Source of the DNA: Neobacillus sp. CF12
GTDB lineage: Bacteria; Bacillota; Bacilli; Bacillales; Cytobacillaceae
Direction of reading: 5' to 3'
Assembly (NCBI RefSeq): GCF_030348765.1
Contig: NZ_JAUCEU010000007.1
Location: 2,598,501 to 2,662,500, forward strand
DNA length: 64,000 nucleotides
Part shown: piece by piece, positions 8,820 to 17,165 of the stretch
Layout: each line of letters begins with the position of its first letter
Numbering within the stretch: the stretch's first letter is position 1
Position numbers and translations under genes: made by a program
Notes under the pieces: model-generated
Seen by the model: only the letters and a program-made list of their open reading frames with translations
What the model was told of the DNA's origin: nothing
Databases searched by the model: none

Positions 8820-8857
8820 AATCGAAAAGTTTATAATGGATTTATAGTTTTTCGATT
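8820..8857 (+). promoter_or_regulatory. Hairpin in the DUF1646 leader
   Basis: AATCGAAAA (8820-8828) and TTTTCGATT (8849-8857) form a 9-bp inverted repeat around a 20-base loop, followed by an A-rich stretch and the Shine-Dalgarno AAGGGA (8871-8876). It could be an operator or a leader structure. The rest of the 302-base gap upstream (8585-8886) holds only the promoter. Confidence 0.35.
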
Positions 8858-8886
8858 AAACAAAAAAGACAAGGGACTTGGTATGA

Positions 8887-9897
8887 TTGGTTGGATTAAT
8901 AATTATTTTAATTTTGGTTTTATTTTTACCTTTTTCAGTAAAAAAGGTCGAACACAATTTGGAATTATTTCTATTTGTAATGGGAATTATGGCAGCTTCT
9001 ATAAGCGGCATGATGAATCTTCATTTAATCGAAAAAGCTTTAATTGATCCTATCAATATCACTCTAGCTGTCTTAATAGCAGGATTAATCTGTAAATGGG
9101 GACAAGTTCAGTTAGAAAAATCAATATTATGGATGAACAGAATCCTTTCTCCTAGGATATTCTTTGGACTAACGGTCATTATTTTAGGACTTGCATCTAG
9201 CGTTATTACGGCTATTATCGCTGCAATTGTGCTCGTTATCATCATTAATGTCCTCCCACTCGACCGTAAATCCGAAATCCGCTTTACCGTATTAGCTTGT
9301 TTTTCGATCGGTCTTGGTGCAGCACTCACACCCATCGGTGAGCCTTTAGCAACCATCACTCTTAGTAAGTTAAATGAAGACTTCTTCTACTTATTGAAAT
9401 TAATTGGTCCTGAAGTGATTCCTGCCGTTGTGATTTTTGGTATATTGACAATATTCTTAGTTAAACCACAACAAAGCGCTGAAGGTTTGGAGGCAGAACA
9501 AAAAGTAGAGAGCTATAAAGAAATTATTATTCGATCAGCCAAAATCTACTTATTTGTTATGGGTTTAACCTTCCTTGGTCATGGATTTGAACCGTTAATT
9601 AATGAATACATTCTAGGACTTCATCCAATGCTGCTTTATTGGATTAATATGATTTCCGCTATTTTAGATAATGCTACCTTGGCAGCAGCTGAAATTAGTC
9701 CAGCAATGGACCAAGCAACCATTCAGGCTGTGTTGATGGGGCTAATTATTAGTGGTGGTATGCTAATACCTGGTAATATACCAAATATTATAGCAGCAGG
9801 AAAACTCAACATTACCAGTAAAGAATGGGCAAGCTTTGGAGTCCCCGTTGGACTTATAACCATGGCTATTTATTTTGTTATTTTGTTTATTATTTAA
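8887..9897 (+). CDS. DUF1646 family multi-pass membrane protein
   Basis: A 336-residue hydrophobic protein with about ten membrane spans, resembling DUF1646 proteins of the ion-transporter superfamily (related to ArsB/NhaD-like permeases). Segments such as ACFSIGLGAALTPIGEPLATI and ISAILDNATLAAAEISPAM look like the paired re-entrant motifs of this group. The likely role is ion transport; DUF1646 genes elsewhere are associated with sodium-responsive riboswitches, which would fit a cation function. Start is TTG, because the preceding in-frame codon is a stop. Confidence 0.7.
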   Translation: MVGLIIILILVLFLPFSVKKVEHNLELFLFVMGIMAASISGMMNLHLIEKALIDPINITLAVLIAGLICKWGQVQLEKSILWMNRILSPRIFFGLTVIILGLASSVITAIIAAIVLVIIINVLPLDRKSEIRFTVLACFSIGLGAALTPIGEPLATITLSKLNEDFFYLLKLIGPEVIPAVVIFGILTIFLVKPQQSAEGLEAEQKVESYKEIIIRSAKIYLFVMGLTFLGHGFEPLINEYILGLHPMLLYWINMISAILDNATLAAAEISPAMDQATIQAVLMGLIISGGMLIPGNIPNIIAAGKLNITSKEWASFGVPVGLITMAIYFVILFII

Positions 9898-9913
9898 TAA
9901 ATCAAATGCAGAA

Positions 9914-9957
9914 AAAAAAGAATCGAATCCACTCAAAGTTGGGTACGATTCTTTTTT
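9914..9957. terminator. Bidirectional terminator
   Basis: AAAAAAGAATCG (9914-9925) pairs with CGATTCTTTTTT (9946-9957). It serves both the DUF1646 gene and the convergent diguanylate cyclase gene, whose stop codon overlaps its right edge. Confidence 0.8.
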
Positions 9958-10981
9958 ATTTTATCAGCATGCTCATACAAACAATAGCTTTCTCTTTCAT
10001 TAAGGGTGTAAATAAGGAGTAGCAATTTCTTCCCTGCTCCTTAGAGGGATACATCGCAAGGTCAGCATTCTTTATTAGTGTTTCCATATCTTCACCATGA
10101 TTTGGATACAAACTAATACCGATACTTGGTGAAATCGTAAACTTTTGTCCATAAATAAAAAATGGATTTTTCATAACTTTTACTATTTCTTCTGCAACAT
10201 CAAGAGCCTCGTCTGTTGATAGTAATTCAGGAATAATGATAATAAATTCATCTCCGCCAAAACGAGCTAAAACGTTCTCAGCTTTCTTTACTTCTCCCAG
10301 CCTGCTGGCAACTAATTGCAGTAACTGATCTCCCGCTTCATGCCCTAAGCTATCATTAATCACTTTGAAATGGTCTAAATCTAACAACAGTACACCCTTC
10401 ATCGTATGTATTTTTTTATCTATGTTTAAGTTCTTTAAACAGGATTTAATAAACCATCGATTAGGTAGCCCTGTTAAGGCATCATTATAGGCCATATGAA
10501 AAATCTTCTCTTCTGCATTCTTCAAATCGGTGATATCCAGTCCAAAACCGAGTAAATATTCTTTGTTTGTATCTTCAAGCTGAATAATCGTTTTTCCCGT
10601 AAGCATATGACCTTTTTTTCCTTGAAATTCTGTGGCTACCTCATTGGTTTGAAGTATTTTTCTTGCCCATACCTCAAGGTCAATTTCACGATGTTTCATA
10701 GCAATGTCGTTAGGAAAAAAGTCAAACACCGTTTTTCCAACCAACTCTTCGGCAGTTACACCATGCGCTTTACAAGCCTGATTATTTACAAAAATCGTTC
10801 GGCCTTCAGGGTCCTCTAAAAAAATATTAATCGGTAACGCATCCAGAATCTTCGAATGCAGAGAAATATTCAAGCGAAGGTTCTTTAAAAGCTGTTTCTC
10901 TCTATTTTCTAATTCTGCTATTCTATGCTTTAATTTCTCTAGTTCATTAAGTTCAATCATTTGGGAATTTTGTTGGTTCAT
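9956..10981 (-). CDS. PAS-GGDEF diguanylate cyclase
   Basis: A 341-residue cytoplasmic protein: an N-terminal coiled coil (about 8-40), a PAS domain (about 45-155; LDALPINIFLEDPEGRTIFVNN) and a GGDEF domain (about 165-330). The active-site motif is intact (ARFGGDEFIIII), so it should make cyclic di-GMP from two GTP. The inhibitory I-site RxxD expected five residues before GGDEF is replaced by KAEN, so classical product inhibition is unlikely. The C-terminus reads AMYPSKEQGRN where most family members have AMYRAK or AMYxAK. There is no EAL domain. The PAS ligand is unknown. Confidence 0.87.
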   Translation of the reverse strand: MNQQNSQMIELNELEKLKHRIAELENREKQLLKNLRLNISLHSKILDALPINIFLEDPEGRTIFVNNQACKAHGVTAEELVGKTVFDFFPNDIAMKHREIDLEVWARKILQTNEVATEFQGKKGHMLTGKTIIQLEDTNKEYLLGFGLDITDLKNAEEKIFHMAYNDALTGLPNRWFIKSCLKNLNIDKKIHTMKGVLLLDLDHFKVINDSLGHEAGDQLLQLVASRLGEVKKAENVLARFGGDEFIIIIPELLSTDEALDVAEEIVKVMKNPFFIYGQKFTISPSIGISLYPNHGEDMETLIKNADLAMYPSKEQGRNCYSLFTPLMKEKAIVCMSMLIK

Positions 10982-11228
10982 TTGAATTCCGCCTTTAGTA
11001 AAATCTGCAAATACTTGTATCTATATCATATTGTAATTAGAATCCAAGTTTCACCAAGAATTCTAACAATTTAATGAAAATTATTTTCAATAGCCGAAAT
11101 TCACCCCAAATGAAAAATAAAAATCGACACCTAATGTTCAAGATATTCACTGATTCTACAAAGTTAGGGAATTCAATATTTCTTATAATAGCATTAATGA
11201 GTTTATTAACTTGACGGGATGTGTTTAC

Positions 11229-11894
11229 GTGGGAAAACTACTATATATTACAGCAAATCCTAAGGGATTAGAGAAGTCAAAGGGCCTAAAAATTGGCGAA
11301 GCATTTATCAGCACCATTAAAGAAGAACGCCCGGAAATGGAAATGAAGACAATTGATTTATTCTCATTCGATGGTATTGCCCATATGGATGCAGAATTAG
11401 TGTCCGCAAGAGGAAAATTAGCTGGCTATGGTTATACATTAGATCAGTTAACAGATGGAGAAAGAGAGAAGATTCTAAAAATGCATGCACTAGCAGATGA
11501 ATTCCTTTCTTATGATTACTTTGTTTTCGTCTCCCCTATTTGGAACTTGAGTTCTCCGGCTGTGTTAAAAGCCTTTTTGGATAACTTGTTTATTGCTGGT
11601 AAGACGTTTGCACACACTGCAAGTGGTCCAAAGGGGCTTCTCACTGGTAAAAAGGCAATTCATATAAATACCCGCGGTGGTCTCTATACCGGGACGCCAA
11701 TGAAGGAGTTAGAATGTGGCGATCGCTATTTAAGAATCGCACTTGAATTCCTCGGTATTCAGGTTATGGACACCATTATTGCTGAAGCATTAGACCTATA
11801 CCCTCAAAAAGTTTCTGAGATTGTTGAAAAGGCGAAACAAGAAGCGATCGATGCAGCCAAGGAAATGATAAAAATGCAAGTTCTTCAGTCATAG
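11229..11894 (+). CDS. azoR: FMN-dependent NADH-azoreductase
   Basis: A flavodoxin-fold NAD(P)H:quinone/azo reductase. The start KLLYITANPK is the typical azoreductase N-terminus, so I place translation at the GTG at 11229 (221 aa) rather than the TTG at 11211. FMN-binding and family segments include SPIWNLSSPAVLKAFLDN (about 100) and IHINTRGGLY (about 140). It reduces quinones and azo compounds by two-electron transfer with FMN and protects against electrophilic quinones. It is monocistronic, with a -10-like TATAAT at 11184-11189 and its own terminator. Confidence 0.87.
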   Translation: MGKLLYITANPKGLEKSKGLKIGEAFISTIKEERPEMEMKTIDLFSFDGIAHMDAELVSARGKLAGYGYTLDQLTDGEREKILKMHALADEFLSYDYFVFVSPIWNLSSPAVLKAFLDNLFIAGKTFAHTASGPKGLLTGKKAIHINTRGGLYTGTPMKELECGDRYLRIALEFLGIQVMDTIIAEALDLYPQKVSEIVEKAKQEAIDAAKEMIKMQVLQS

Positions 11895-11901
11895 CATAAA
11901 G

Positions 11902-11930
11902 AAAAGCTTCCCTTTAACAGGAAGCTTTTT
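11902..11930. terminator. Bidirectional terminator
   Basis: AAAAGCTTCC (11902-11911) pairs with GGAAGCTTTT (11920-11929), between azoR and the convergent DoxX-like gene. Confidence 0.85.
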
Positions 11931-12959
11931 CTAGGCAAAACGGTAATAAATCAAAAGGAAAGTTGCTATTGTAAATACAAAATTCAAAAATACAAAAACC
12001 ATTTGTGAAATTTTAGTCCGATGTATATTAATTGGAGGATCATAAAACGATACTCCCTCAATGATAAAAATAATTAAGACAATATGAATCATTAGGTGAC
12101 CAATAATTTCAGTGACCCCAAACAACATCGTAGTTGAAATAAAAATCAACGTTAAAACAAAAGCTAAAAGGCGGTTTAGTATCCCAACAACGAGTAAATA
12201 TCCGACCACAAATTCAATAAATGCCGCTAGTACGACAAATGTTCCTGGAGGAAAACCAAATGTAGGAACTGCATGCTCGTGAATGATATCCATACTCATT
12301 GCGGGATAGACCCATTTCTCGACTGCCACCCAGCATAGTGACAATCCAGTTCCCAAATAAAGAAAAGGAAATCCCCAATCTTCTAACTTTGTTTTTCCCA
12401 CTAATAGTACTCCGATAATGGCTAAATAAAAGCCATAATCAAGCATATGAAATAATCCAGAGTGAGACAGTTGAAAAATAAATAAGGCTAATAATAGTAG
12501 AGCTCCAACTTTTGTCGCATAATGAATGGGAATCAACAGGAGAATAATGGTTACCCACATTAATATTCTGATGATTGAATTGTCGATAGCAAATTCAGGT
12601 GCAAATATCGTCCCTGACAAAACCTGTATTAGCAAGGCGATAGCAGTACCGTATTTTAAAATATATCTTGAAGATTTACGGTGACTATCGAGTACAGTAT
12701 CAATCCTCTTGGTAATTGGAATTTTATCAAGTATCGGTAATAACTGCGTTAAAACTGCAAGTAAAGCAGCAATCAATACAGTCAGTGTCATAAACAAAGG
12801 TGATAAAATATGTTCGATTTCTTCTTTTTCTGGTGTTACTTCCGTGAACCATTTTACATGTGCATCCGCAAATAGTGGGGAACAAATAATCACAAAAACG
12901 AACAAAATGATGATATTACCTTTTCTTTTCATTAGATCCTCCCGTAAAGTATTCATCAA
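11931..12959 (-). CDS. DoxX-like multi-pass membrane protein
   Basis: A 342-residue protein with an N-terminal signal-like segment (about 14-32) followed by AHVKWFTEVTPEKEE, then about eight membrane spans. The C-terminal half has the look of DoxX/terminal quinol oxidase-like membrane proteins, and the AHVKWF element after the signal recurs in a family of uncharacterised membrane proteins. Many His residues lie near helix ends. The start could be the second Met (12957) or the ATG at codon 10 (MKRKGN), which has GGAGG directly upstream. Function unknown. Confidence 0.55.
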   Translation of the reverse strand: MMNTLREDLMKRKGNIIILFVFVIICSPLFADAHVKWFTEVTPEKEEIEHILSPLFMTLTVLIAALLAVLTQLLPILDKIPITKRIDTVLDSHRKSSRYILKYGTAIALLIQVLSGTIFAPEFAIDNSIIRILMWVTIILLLIPIHYATKVGALLLLALFIFQLSHSGLFHMLDYGFYLAIIGVLLVGKTKLEDWGFPFLYLGTGLSLCWVAVEKWVYPAMSMDIIHEHAVPTFGFPPGTFVVLAAFIEFVVGYLLVVGILNRLLAFVLTLIFISTTMLFGVTEIIGHLMIHIVLIIFIIEGVSFYDPPINIHRTKISQMVFVFLNFVFTIATFLLIYYRFA

Positions 12960-13018
12960 TATAGTTTTTGCGATACTACCCCAAATATTCTATTCTAAGA
13001 AATATTTACACTTGTCAA

Positions 13019-13047
13019 TTCACAGAAGATTATTTTTCTTCTATAAT
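13019..13047 (+). promoter_or_regulatory. Probable promoter of the 5TMR-LYT diguanylate cyclase
   Basis: TTCACA (13019-13024), 17-bp spacer, TATAAT (13042-13047), about 65 bases upstream of the chosen start. Confidence 0.5.
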
Positions 13048-13113
13048 AAGTTGATGGAAGAAATTAAGTTTTCAATAAAATAAATGGGCATTTTCATTTT
13101 TAGGAGAACAAGA

Positions 13114-14265
13114 ATGTTTAAAGATTTCTTTTCAAATGCAACTATTCTGATCGCATCATTTACAGTGATGGGTCAAATTTTTAAAAATTTGCCACTATCT
13201 CCCTCATCATCACATTTAACAAAGCTTTATTGGGGGATTTGCTATGGTATTCTTGGAAATATCTTAATGGTATTTAGTTTTCAAATTAATTCTACTACGA
13301 TTGCTGATTTACGGCACCTTGCCATTGTCGTTGCCGCTGCCTTTGGTGGCGTTGTACCTGCAATTATTGCTTCTATACTAATTGCTTTAGGGAGGGTTAC
13401 TCTTTTTGGTATCACTGAAACTGCTTTTGTTGCAGCCATCAGCGCACTCCTGACAGGAATCGTATGTGGATGGTTTTCTAAATTGAACATCCGTCCCACT
13501 ATTAAAGCATTTACTATGAACCTTATTGGTTTATTTTTTATTTCAATTGTCTTTGCCATTTATATTGAAGATACAAATACGCTCTTAAATGTACTACTGC
13601 TTCATTATCTTATTTCTTTAATCGGTGGATTTTTCGCTTATCACTTATCGGTATATATTGCTAACTCAAATGCTGCAGAAAAAGAATTAAATCTAAGTCT
13701 AATAAAATTAAAGGAAAGTGAACAAGAACTTCACAAAGCAAATGAACTCCTAAATCGTCTTTCCTATATGGATGGGCTGACTGGAATCGGAAACAGAAGG
13801 CATTTTGATGAGATTCTTAACAAGGAATGGTCTAGGTTATCTTCATCCAATTCACCATTAACACTTCTTATGTTTGATATTGATTATTTTAAAAAGTACA
13901 ACGATACCTACGGGCACCTTGCTGGTGACCAATGCTTGCAAACGATTACTTCTGCTATAAAAAACCTTGTTGCTAATAATCCTTATATCACATTTTGTCG
14001 ATATGGCGGTGAGGAATTTGCCCTTGTCTTATCCAAAACAAAGTTAGATAGGGGCATTGCTATCGCTGAACTGGTTCAAAGGAAGGTTCAATCTCTTAAA
14101 ATTGAACATAGTAGTTCGGAAATATCTGATATCGTTACAATCAGTATTGGAATTGCCTCTGTTATTCCGAGTTTAGAAAAGCAGCCTAAGGATTTAATTC
14201 ATTTAGCTGATACTTCCTTGTATACCTCAAAAATGAATGGAAGAAATACCATCTCAACTGCATAG
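13114..14265 (+). CDS. Membrane diguanylate cyclase with 5TMR-LYT sensor
   Basis: A 383-residue protein: a membrane sensor of six spans resembling the 5TMR-LYT domain (residues about 5-185; LYWGICYGILGNILMVF, LRHLAIVVAAAFGG), a short coiled coil (about 190-220) and a GGDEF domain (about 225-383) with the active variant CRYGGEEFALVL. The I-site RxxD is absent, as in the cyclase at 9956. The architecture matches B. subtilis DgcK (YhcK). I start at the ATG at 13114 because AGGAGA lies 7 bases before it; the upstream in-frame ATG at 13084 has no ribosome binding site. It is next to a kinase with a similar sensor. Confidence 0.83.
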   Translation: MFKDFFSNATILIASFTVMGQIFKNLPLSPSSSHLTKLYWGICYGILGNILMVFSFQINSTTIADLRHLAIVVAAAFGGVVPAIIASILIALGRVTLFGITETAFVAAISALLTGIVCGWFSKLNIRPTIKAFTMNLIGLFFISIVFAIYIEDTNTLLNVLLLHYLISLIGGFFAYHLSVYIANSNAAEKELNLSLIKLKESEQELHKANELLNRLSYMDGLTGIGNRRHFDEILNKEWSRLSSSNSPLTLLMFDIDYFKKYNDTYGHLAGDQCLQTITSAIKNLVANNPYITFCRYGGEEFALVLSKTKLDRGIAIAELVQRKVQSLKIEHSSSEISDIVTISIGIASVIPSLEKQPKDLIHLADTSLYTSKMNGRNTISTA

Positions 14266-14301
14266 AAGGAAGGTCTGTATTTATACAGCCTTCCTTTTTT
14301 T
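14266..14301 (+). terminator. Rho-independent terminator
   Basis: AAGGAAGG (14266-14273) pairs with CCTTCCTT (14289-14296), with an inner CTGTAT/ATACAG extension and a T-run. It ends the diguanylate cyclase transcript. Confidence 0.85.
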
Positions 14302-14423
14302 GATAGATTTCCACATTTTCCATCTCCATTCATGCTTTTATTCTAAATAATTAGTAAATTTAGTTGTATTAAAACGAAGAAGAATGTAAAATTTTCCTAT
14401 AAGCACAATGGACGGTGAAATAG

Positions 14424-15686
14424 ATGGAAATCACAAAACACCTTTTCTTAAATCTTTCCATACTAATGATATTGCTCCTCTTTTGTTTAATTTGGCTTGA
14501 CAGAAGCAAAAAATTTCCTTTTTCCAAAACGACTACCATCATTATCTCTGTCTTATTATTATGGATATGTATTCAATTCGCCTACAATCCTGTTCCCTTT
14601 GTGCGATACGATTTACGTATCATTCCAATCGTCATTGGCGGTTTATATCTCGGAATCGGTCTAATCCTTGTTGCAGTATTGATAATTATTAGAACCTTAT
14701 ATGGCATTGACTCAGGTTTACTTGGAACTATCCTTCTATATGTACCACTCGCTTTTGTGTTTTTCCGACTATCACCTTGGTTTTGGAAACAATCTTCCGA
14801 TCGACGAATTTACATTGCAATTTGTTTAGGTATCATACTTGGAATTCTGAGCACTGTTGGGGAATTTATTAATGATACGGGCAGCCCTTGGTATGATGTT
14901 TTAAGTGCCTACTTTGTGCTTCCCCCGCTAGGTATTGGTCTTATTGCCTTTTCGATTGAATATATCAAAAAAAGTGTTGAACTTAAACATCAATTAATCA
15001 AAGTAGAGAAACTAAAGGCCGTCGAACAAATGGGTGCTGCCATTTCACATGAAATCCGAAATCCATTAACTGCCGCAAGCGGATTTGTCCAACTACTCAA
15101 TGACGACTACCTTCCGAGGCATAAACGGAAGGAATACCTTTCGATTGTAAAGGACGAACTCAATTCCGCTGAAAGAGTCATTCAGGATTATTTGACTTTT
15201 GCCAAACCAGATTTAGTTTCAATCGAGGAATTAAATGTAAAAAATGAGCTAAAGCAGATCATTAAAATCCTAACTCCAATGGCAAATCAAAATTCAGTAG
15301 AAATTATTACTGATTTTTCAGTGATTGGATTCATAAAGGGAGATAAACAAAGATTCCGTCAATGCTTTATCAATATTCTCAAAAACGCTGTAGAAGCAAT
15401 GCCAAATGGTGGCCAAATTTTTGTTGAAACACTGTTCAGCAAGGATTATGTAACAATCTGCCTTAGAGATACAGGAATAGGGATGACTTCCGAACAACTT
15501 GAACGGCTCGGAGAACCCTATTATTCTACTAAAGGGAAAAATGGTACTGGGCTTGGAATGATGGTAGTTTACAGTATCATACGTGCCATGAATGGTTTCA
15601 TTCGAGTAGAAAGTGAAATCGGGTCAGGCACAACATTTCGTATTAAGTTCCCAATGATTACCTCAATTAAGAATCATGAAAATTAA
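14424..15686 (+). CDS. Orphan membrane histidine kinase, KinB-like
   Basis: A 420-residue sensor kinase: six membrane spans with 5TMR-LYT-like sequence (about 5-190), HisKA with the phosphoacceptor His in AISHEIRNPLTAASGFVQLL (about 210) and HATPase_c with N-box NILKNAVEAM, G1 DTGIGM and G2 GTGLGM. No response regulator gene is adjacent, and the layout resembles B. subtilis KinB (428 aa, six spans), which feeds the Spo0F-Spo0B-Spo0A phosphorelay. Sporulation genes yhbH-prkA lie immediately beyond. Its assignment as a sporulation kinase is inference. Confidence 0.8.
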   Translation: MEITKHLFLNLSILMILLLFCLIWLDRSKKFPFSKTTTIIISVLLLWICIQFAYNPVPFVRYDLRIIPIVIGGLYLGIGLILVAVLIIIRTLYGIDSGLLGTILLYVPLAFVFFRLSPWFWKQSSDRRIYIAICLGIILGILSTVGEFINDTGSPWYDVLSAYFVLPPLGIGLIAFSIEYIKKSVELKHQLIKVEKLKAVEQMGAAISHEIRNPLTAASGFVQLLNDDYLPRHKRKEYLSIVKDELNSAERVIQDYLTFAKPDLVSIEELNVKNELKQIIKILTPMANQNSVEIITDFSVIGFIKGDKQRFRQCFINILKNAVEAMPNGGQIFVETLFSKDYVTICLRDTGIGMTSEQLERLGEPYYSTKGKNGTGLGMMVVYSIIRAMNGFIRVESEIGSGTTFRIKFPMITSIKNHEN

Positions 15687-15699
15687 TGATGTTCAGAAG

Positions 15700-15729
15700 A
15701 AATCGACAGGTATTGTACCTGTCGATTTT
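15700..15729. terminator. Bidirectional terminator
   Basis: AATCGACAGGTA (15701-15712) pairs with TACCTGTCGATT (15716-15727) around a TTG loop. It separates the kinase gene from convergent yhbH. Confidence 0.85.
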
Positions 15730-15731
15730 CG

Positions 15732-16898
15732 TTATGCATACATCTTATTTTCTTCTTTTTGGAAAAAGCTCTTCATCGCATGGAATACATCCGCTTTTTG
15801 CTTAAGAATATAATAGCGGAAATGCTCATCCTTTATATTTTTGTAGGCTGACATGAGGGTAGAGTGGCGATTGTACTGATTGACCTCTCCGTATCCAAAC
15901 ATGTTTGAAACCTTCATTAGTTCTTCAACAAGTTTGACGCAACGAGCATTATCAGATGTTAGATTATCACCATCAGAGAAGTGGAATGGATAAATGTTGA
16001 ACTTTCGTGGACTATATTTCGCATCAATGACTTCCAAAGCTTTTCGATATGCCGAAGAACAGATGGTTCCTCCACTTTCACCTTTGGAGAAGAAATCTTC
16101 CTCCGTTACAATTTTAGCTTCTGTATGATGAGCAATAAATTCAATTTCCACTGTTTCATATTTTGTCCGTAGGAAGCGGGTCATCCAGAAGAAGAAACTT
16201 CTAGCCATATATTTTTCCCAAATCCCCATACTTCCACTTGTATCCATCATGGCAATAACGACAGCCTTAGAATCAGGCTTAATTACTTCATTCCAAGTCT
16301 TAAATTTCAAATCTTCCTTATAGATAGGATGAAATGCAGGTTTCCCAGTCATTGCATTTCGCTTAAAAGCAGACATCATGGTACGTTTTTTATCAATATT
16401 GCCCATTAATCCTGTTTTACGGATATCATTAAATTCGATATTCTCAACTAAATGTTCCTGTTCTTCTTTTCTTTTTAAATTCGGCAACTCTAGTTGTTTA
16501 AATAAAGCTTCCTCTAATTCCATTAATGATACTTCAGCCTCAAAGTAATCTTCACCTGCTTGATCCCCAGCGCCTTGCCCTTTTCCTGGACCCTTTTGCG
16601 CATTTGAACCATCGCGAGCAATTACGTCACCTACTTGGCTCTCACCGTCACCTTGGCCCACGTGTTTGTTCTTGTCATAATTATAGCGGATTTTGTATTC
16701 GTCCAAAGAGCGAATTGGAATTTTTACAACATCGCGTCCATTGGACATAATTATGCTTTCTTCTGTAATTAAGTCAGGAAGATTGTTCCTAATTGCCTCC
16801 TGGACTTTTTCTTGATGCCTTTGCTGGTCATCGTGGCCTTTACGGTGGAGGGACCAATCTTCTCTTGAAATTACAAATTGATGGTTATTGTCAGACAA
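15732..16898 (-). CDS. yhbH: Sporulation protein YhbH (DUF444)
   Basis: A DUF444 protein with a C-terminal von Willebrand A-like domain: [21 protein letters not shown] (MIDAS-like DxSxS) and later [10 protein letters not shown]. Length about 388 residues against 396 for B. subtilis YhbH. I start at TTG 16898 because AAGGAGGGG lies 7 bases upstream; the in-frame GTG at 16940 has no ribosome binding site and would add 14 residues running through it. It follows prkA in the same direction as in B. subtilis, where the gene is expressed in the mother cell and needed for efficient sporulation. The 225-base gap to prkA holds the prkA terminator, so yhbH has its own promoter, not identified here. Confidence 0.88.
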   Translation of the reverse strand: MSDNNHQFVISREDWSLHRKGHDDQQRHQEKVQEAIRNNLPDLITEESIIMSNGRDVVKIPIRSLDEYKIRYNYDKNKHVGQGDGESQVGDVIARDGSNAQKGPGKGQGAGDQAGEDYFEAEVSLMELEEALFKQLELPNLKRKEEQEHLVENIEFNDIRKTGLMGNIDKKRTMMSAFKRNAMTGKPAFHPIYKEDLKFKTWNEVIKPDSKAVVIAMMDTSGSMGIWEKYMARSFFFWMTRFLRTKYETVEIEFIAHHTEAKIVTEEDFFSKGESGGTICSSAYRKALEVIDAKYSPRKFNIYPFHFSDGDNLTSDNARCVKLVEELMKVSNMFGYGEVNQYNRHSTLMSAYKNIKDEHFRYYILKQKADVFHAMKSFFQKEENKMYA

Positions 16899-17110
16899 TG
16901 TAAACCCCTCCTTATGAATTTTTTCGTTGTCTTGTGTCACATTTTTTTTTAAATGTCATAAAATAACCCGAGTGTAAAAATGCATATAATGTTGATTACT
17001 TTATCCTATGCAGAAGCAGCAAATAATTTACAAATTATTTTGACAATTAGGCTTATACTCTTAAAAATGGACGAGCATTTTGCTTTGTAAAAAATTATCA
17101 ACCTATTATT

Positions 17111-17144
17111 GAAAAAAACAGACTGGCAGATCTTTCCGCCAGTC
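17111..17144 (-). terminator. prkA terminator
   Basis: On the minus strand GACTGGC (17144-17138) pairs with GCCAGTC (17127-17121), followed by TGTTTTTTTC. Confidence 0.8.
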
Positions 17145-17165
17145 CCTACTATTTTTTCACCTGCA

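Noticed and set aside
8764..8886. Sodium (DUF1646-type) riboswitch in the DUF1646 leader
   Set aside because: I cannot recognise the conserved core; only a simple inverted repeat is visible.
9956..10060. Truncated EAL domain at the end of the PAS-GGDEF protein
   Set aside because: After the GGDEF domain only about 20 residues follow, without EAL-like sequence; the terminator follows directly.
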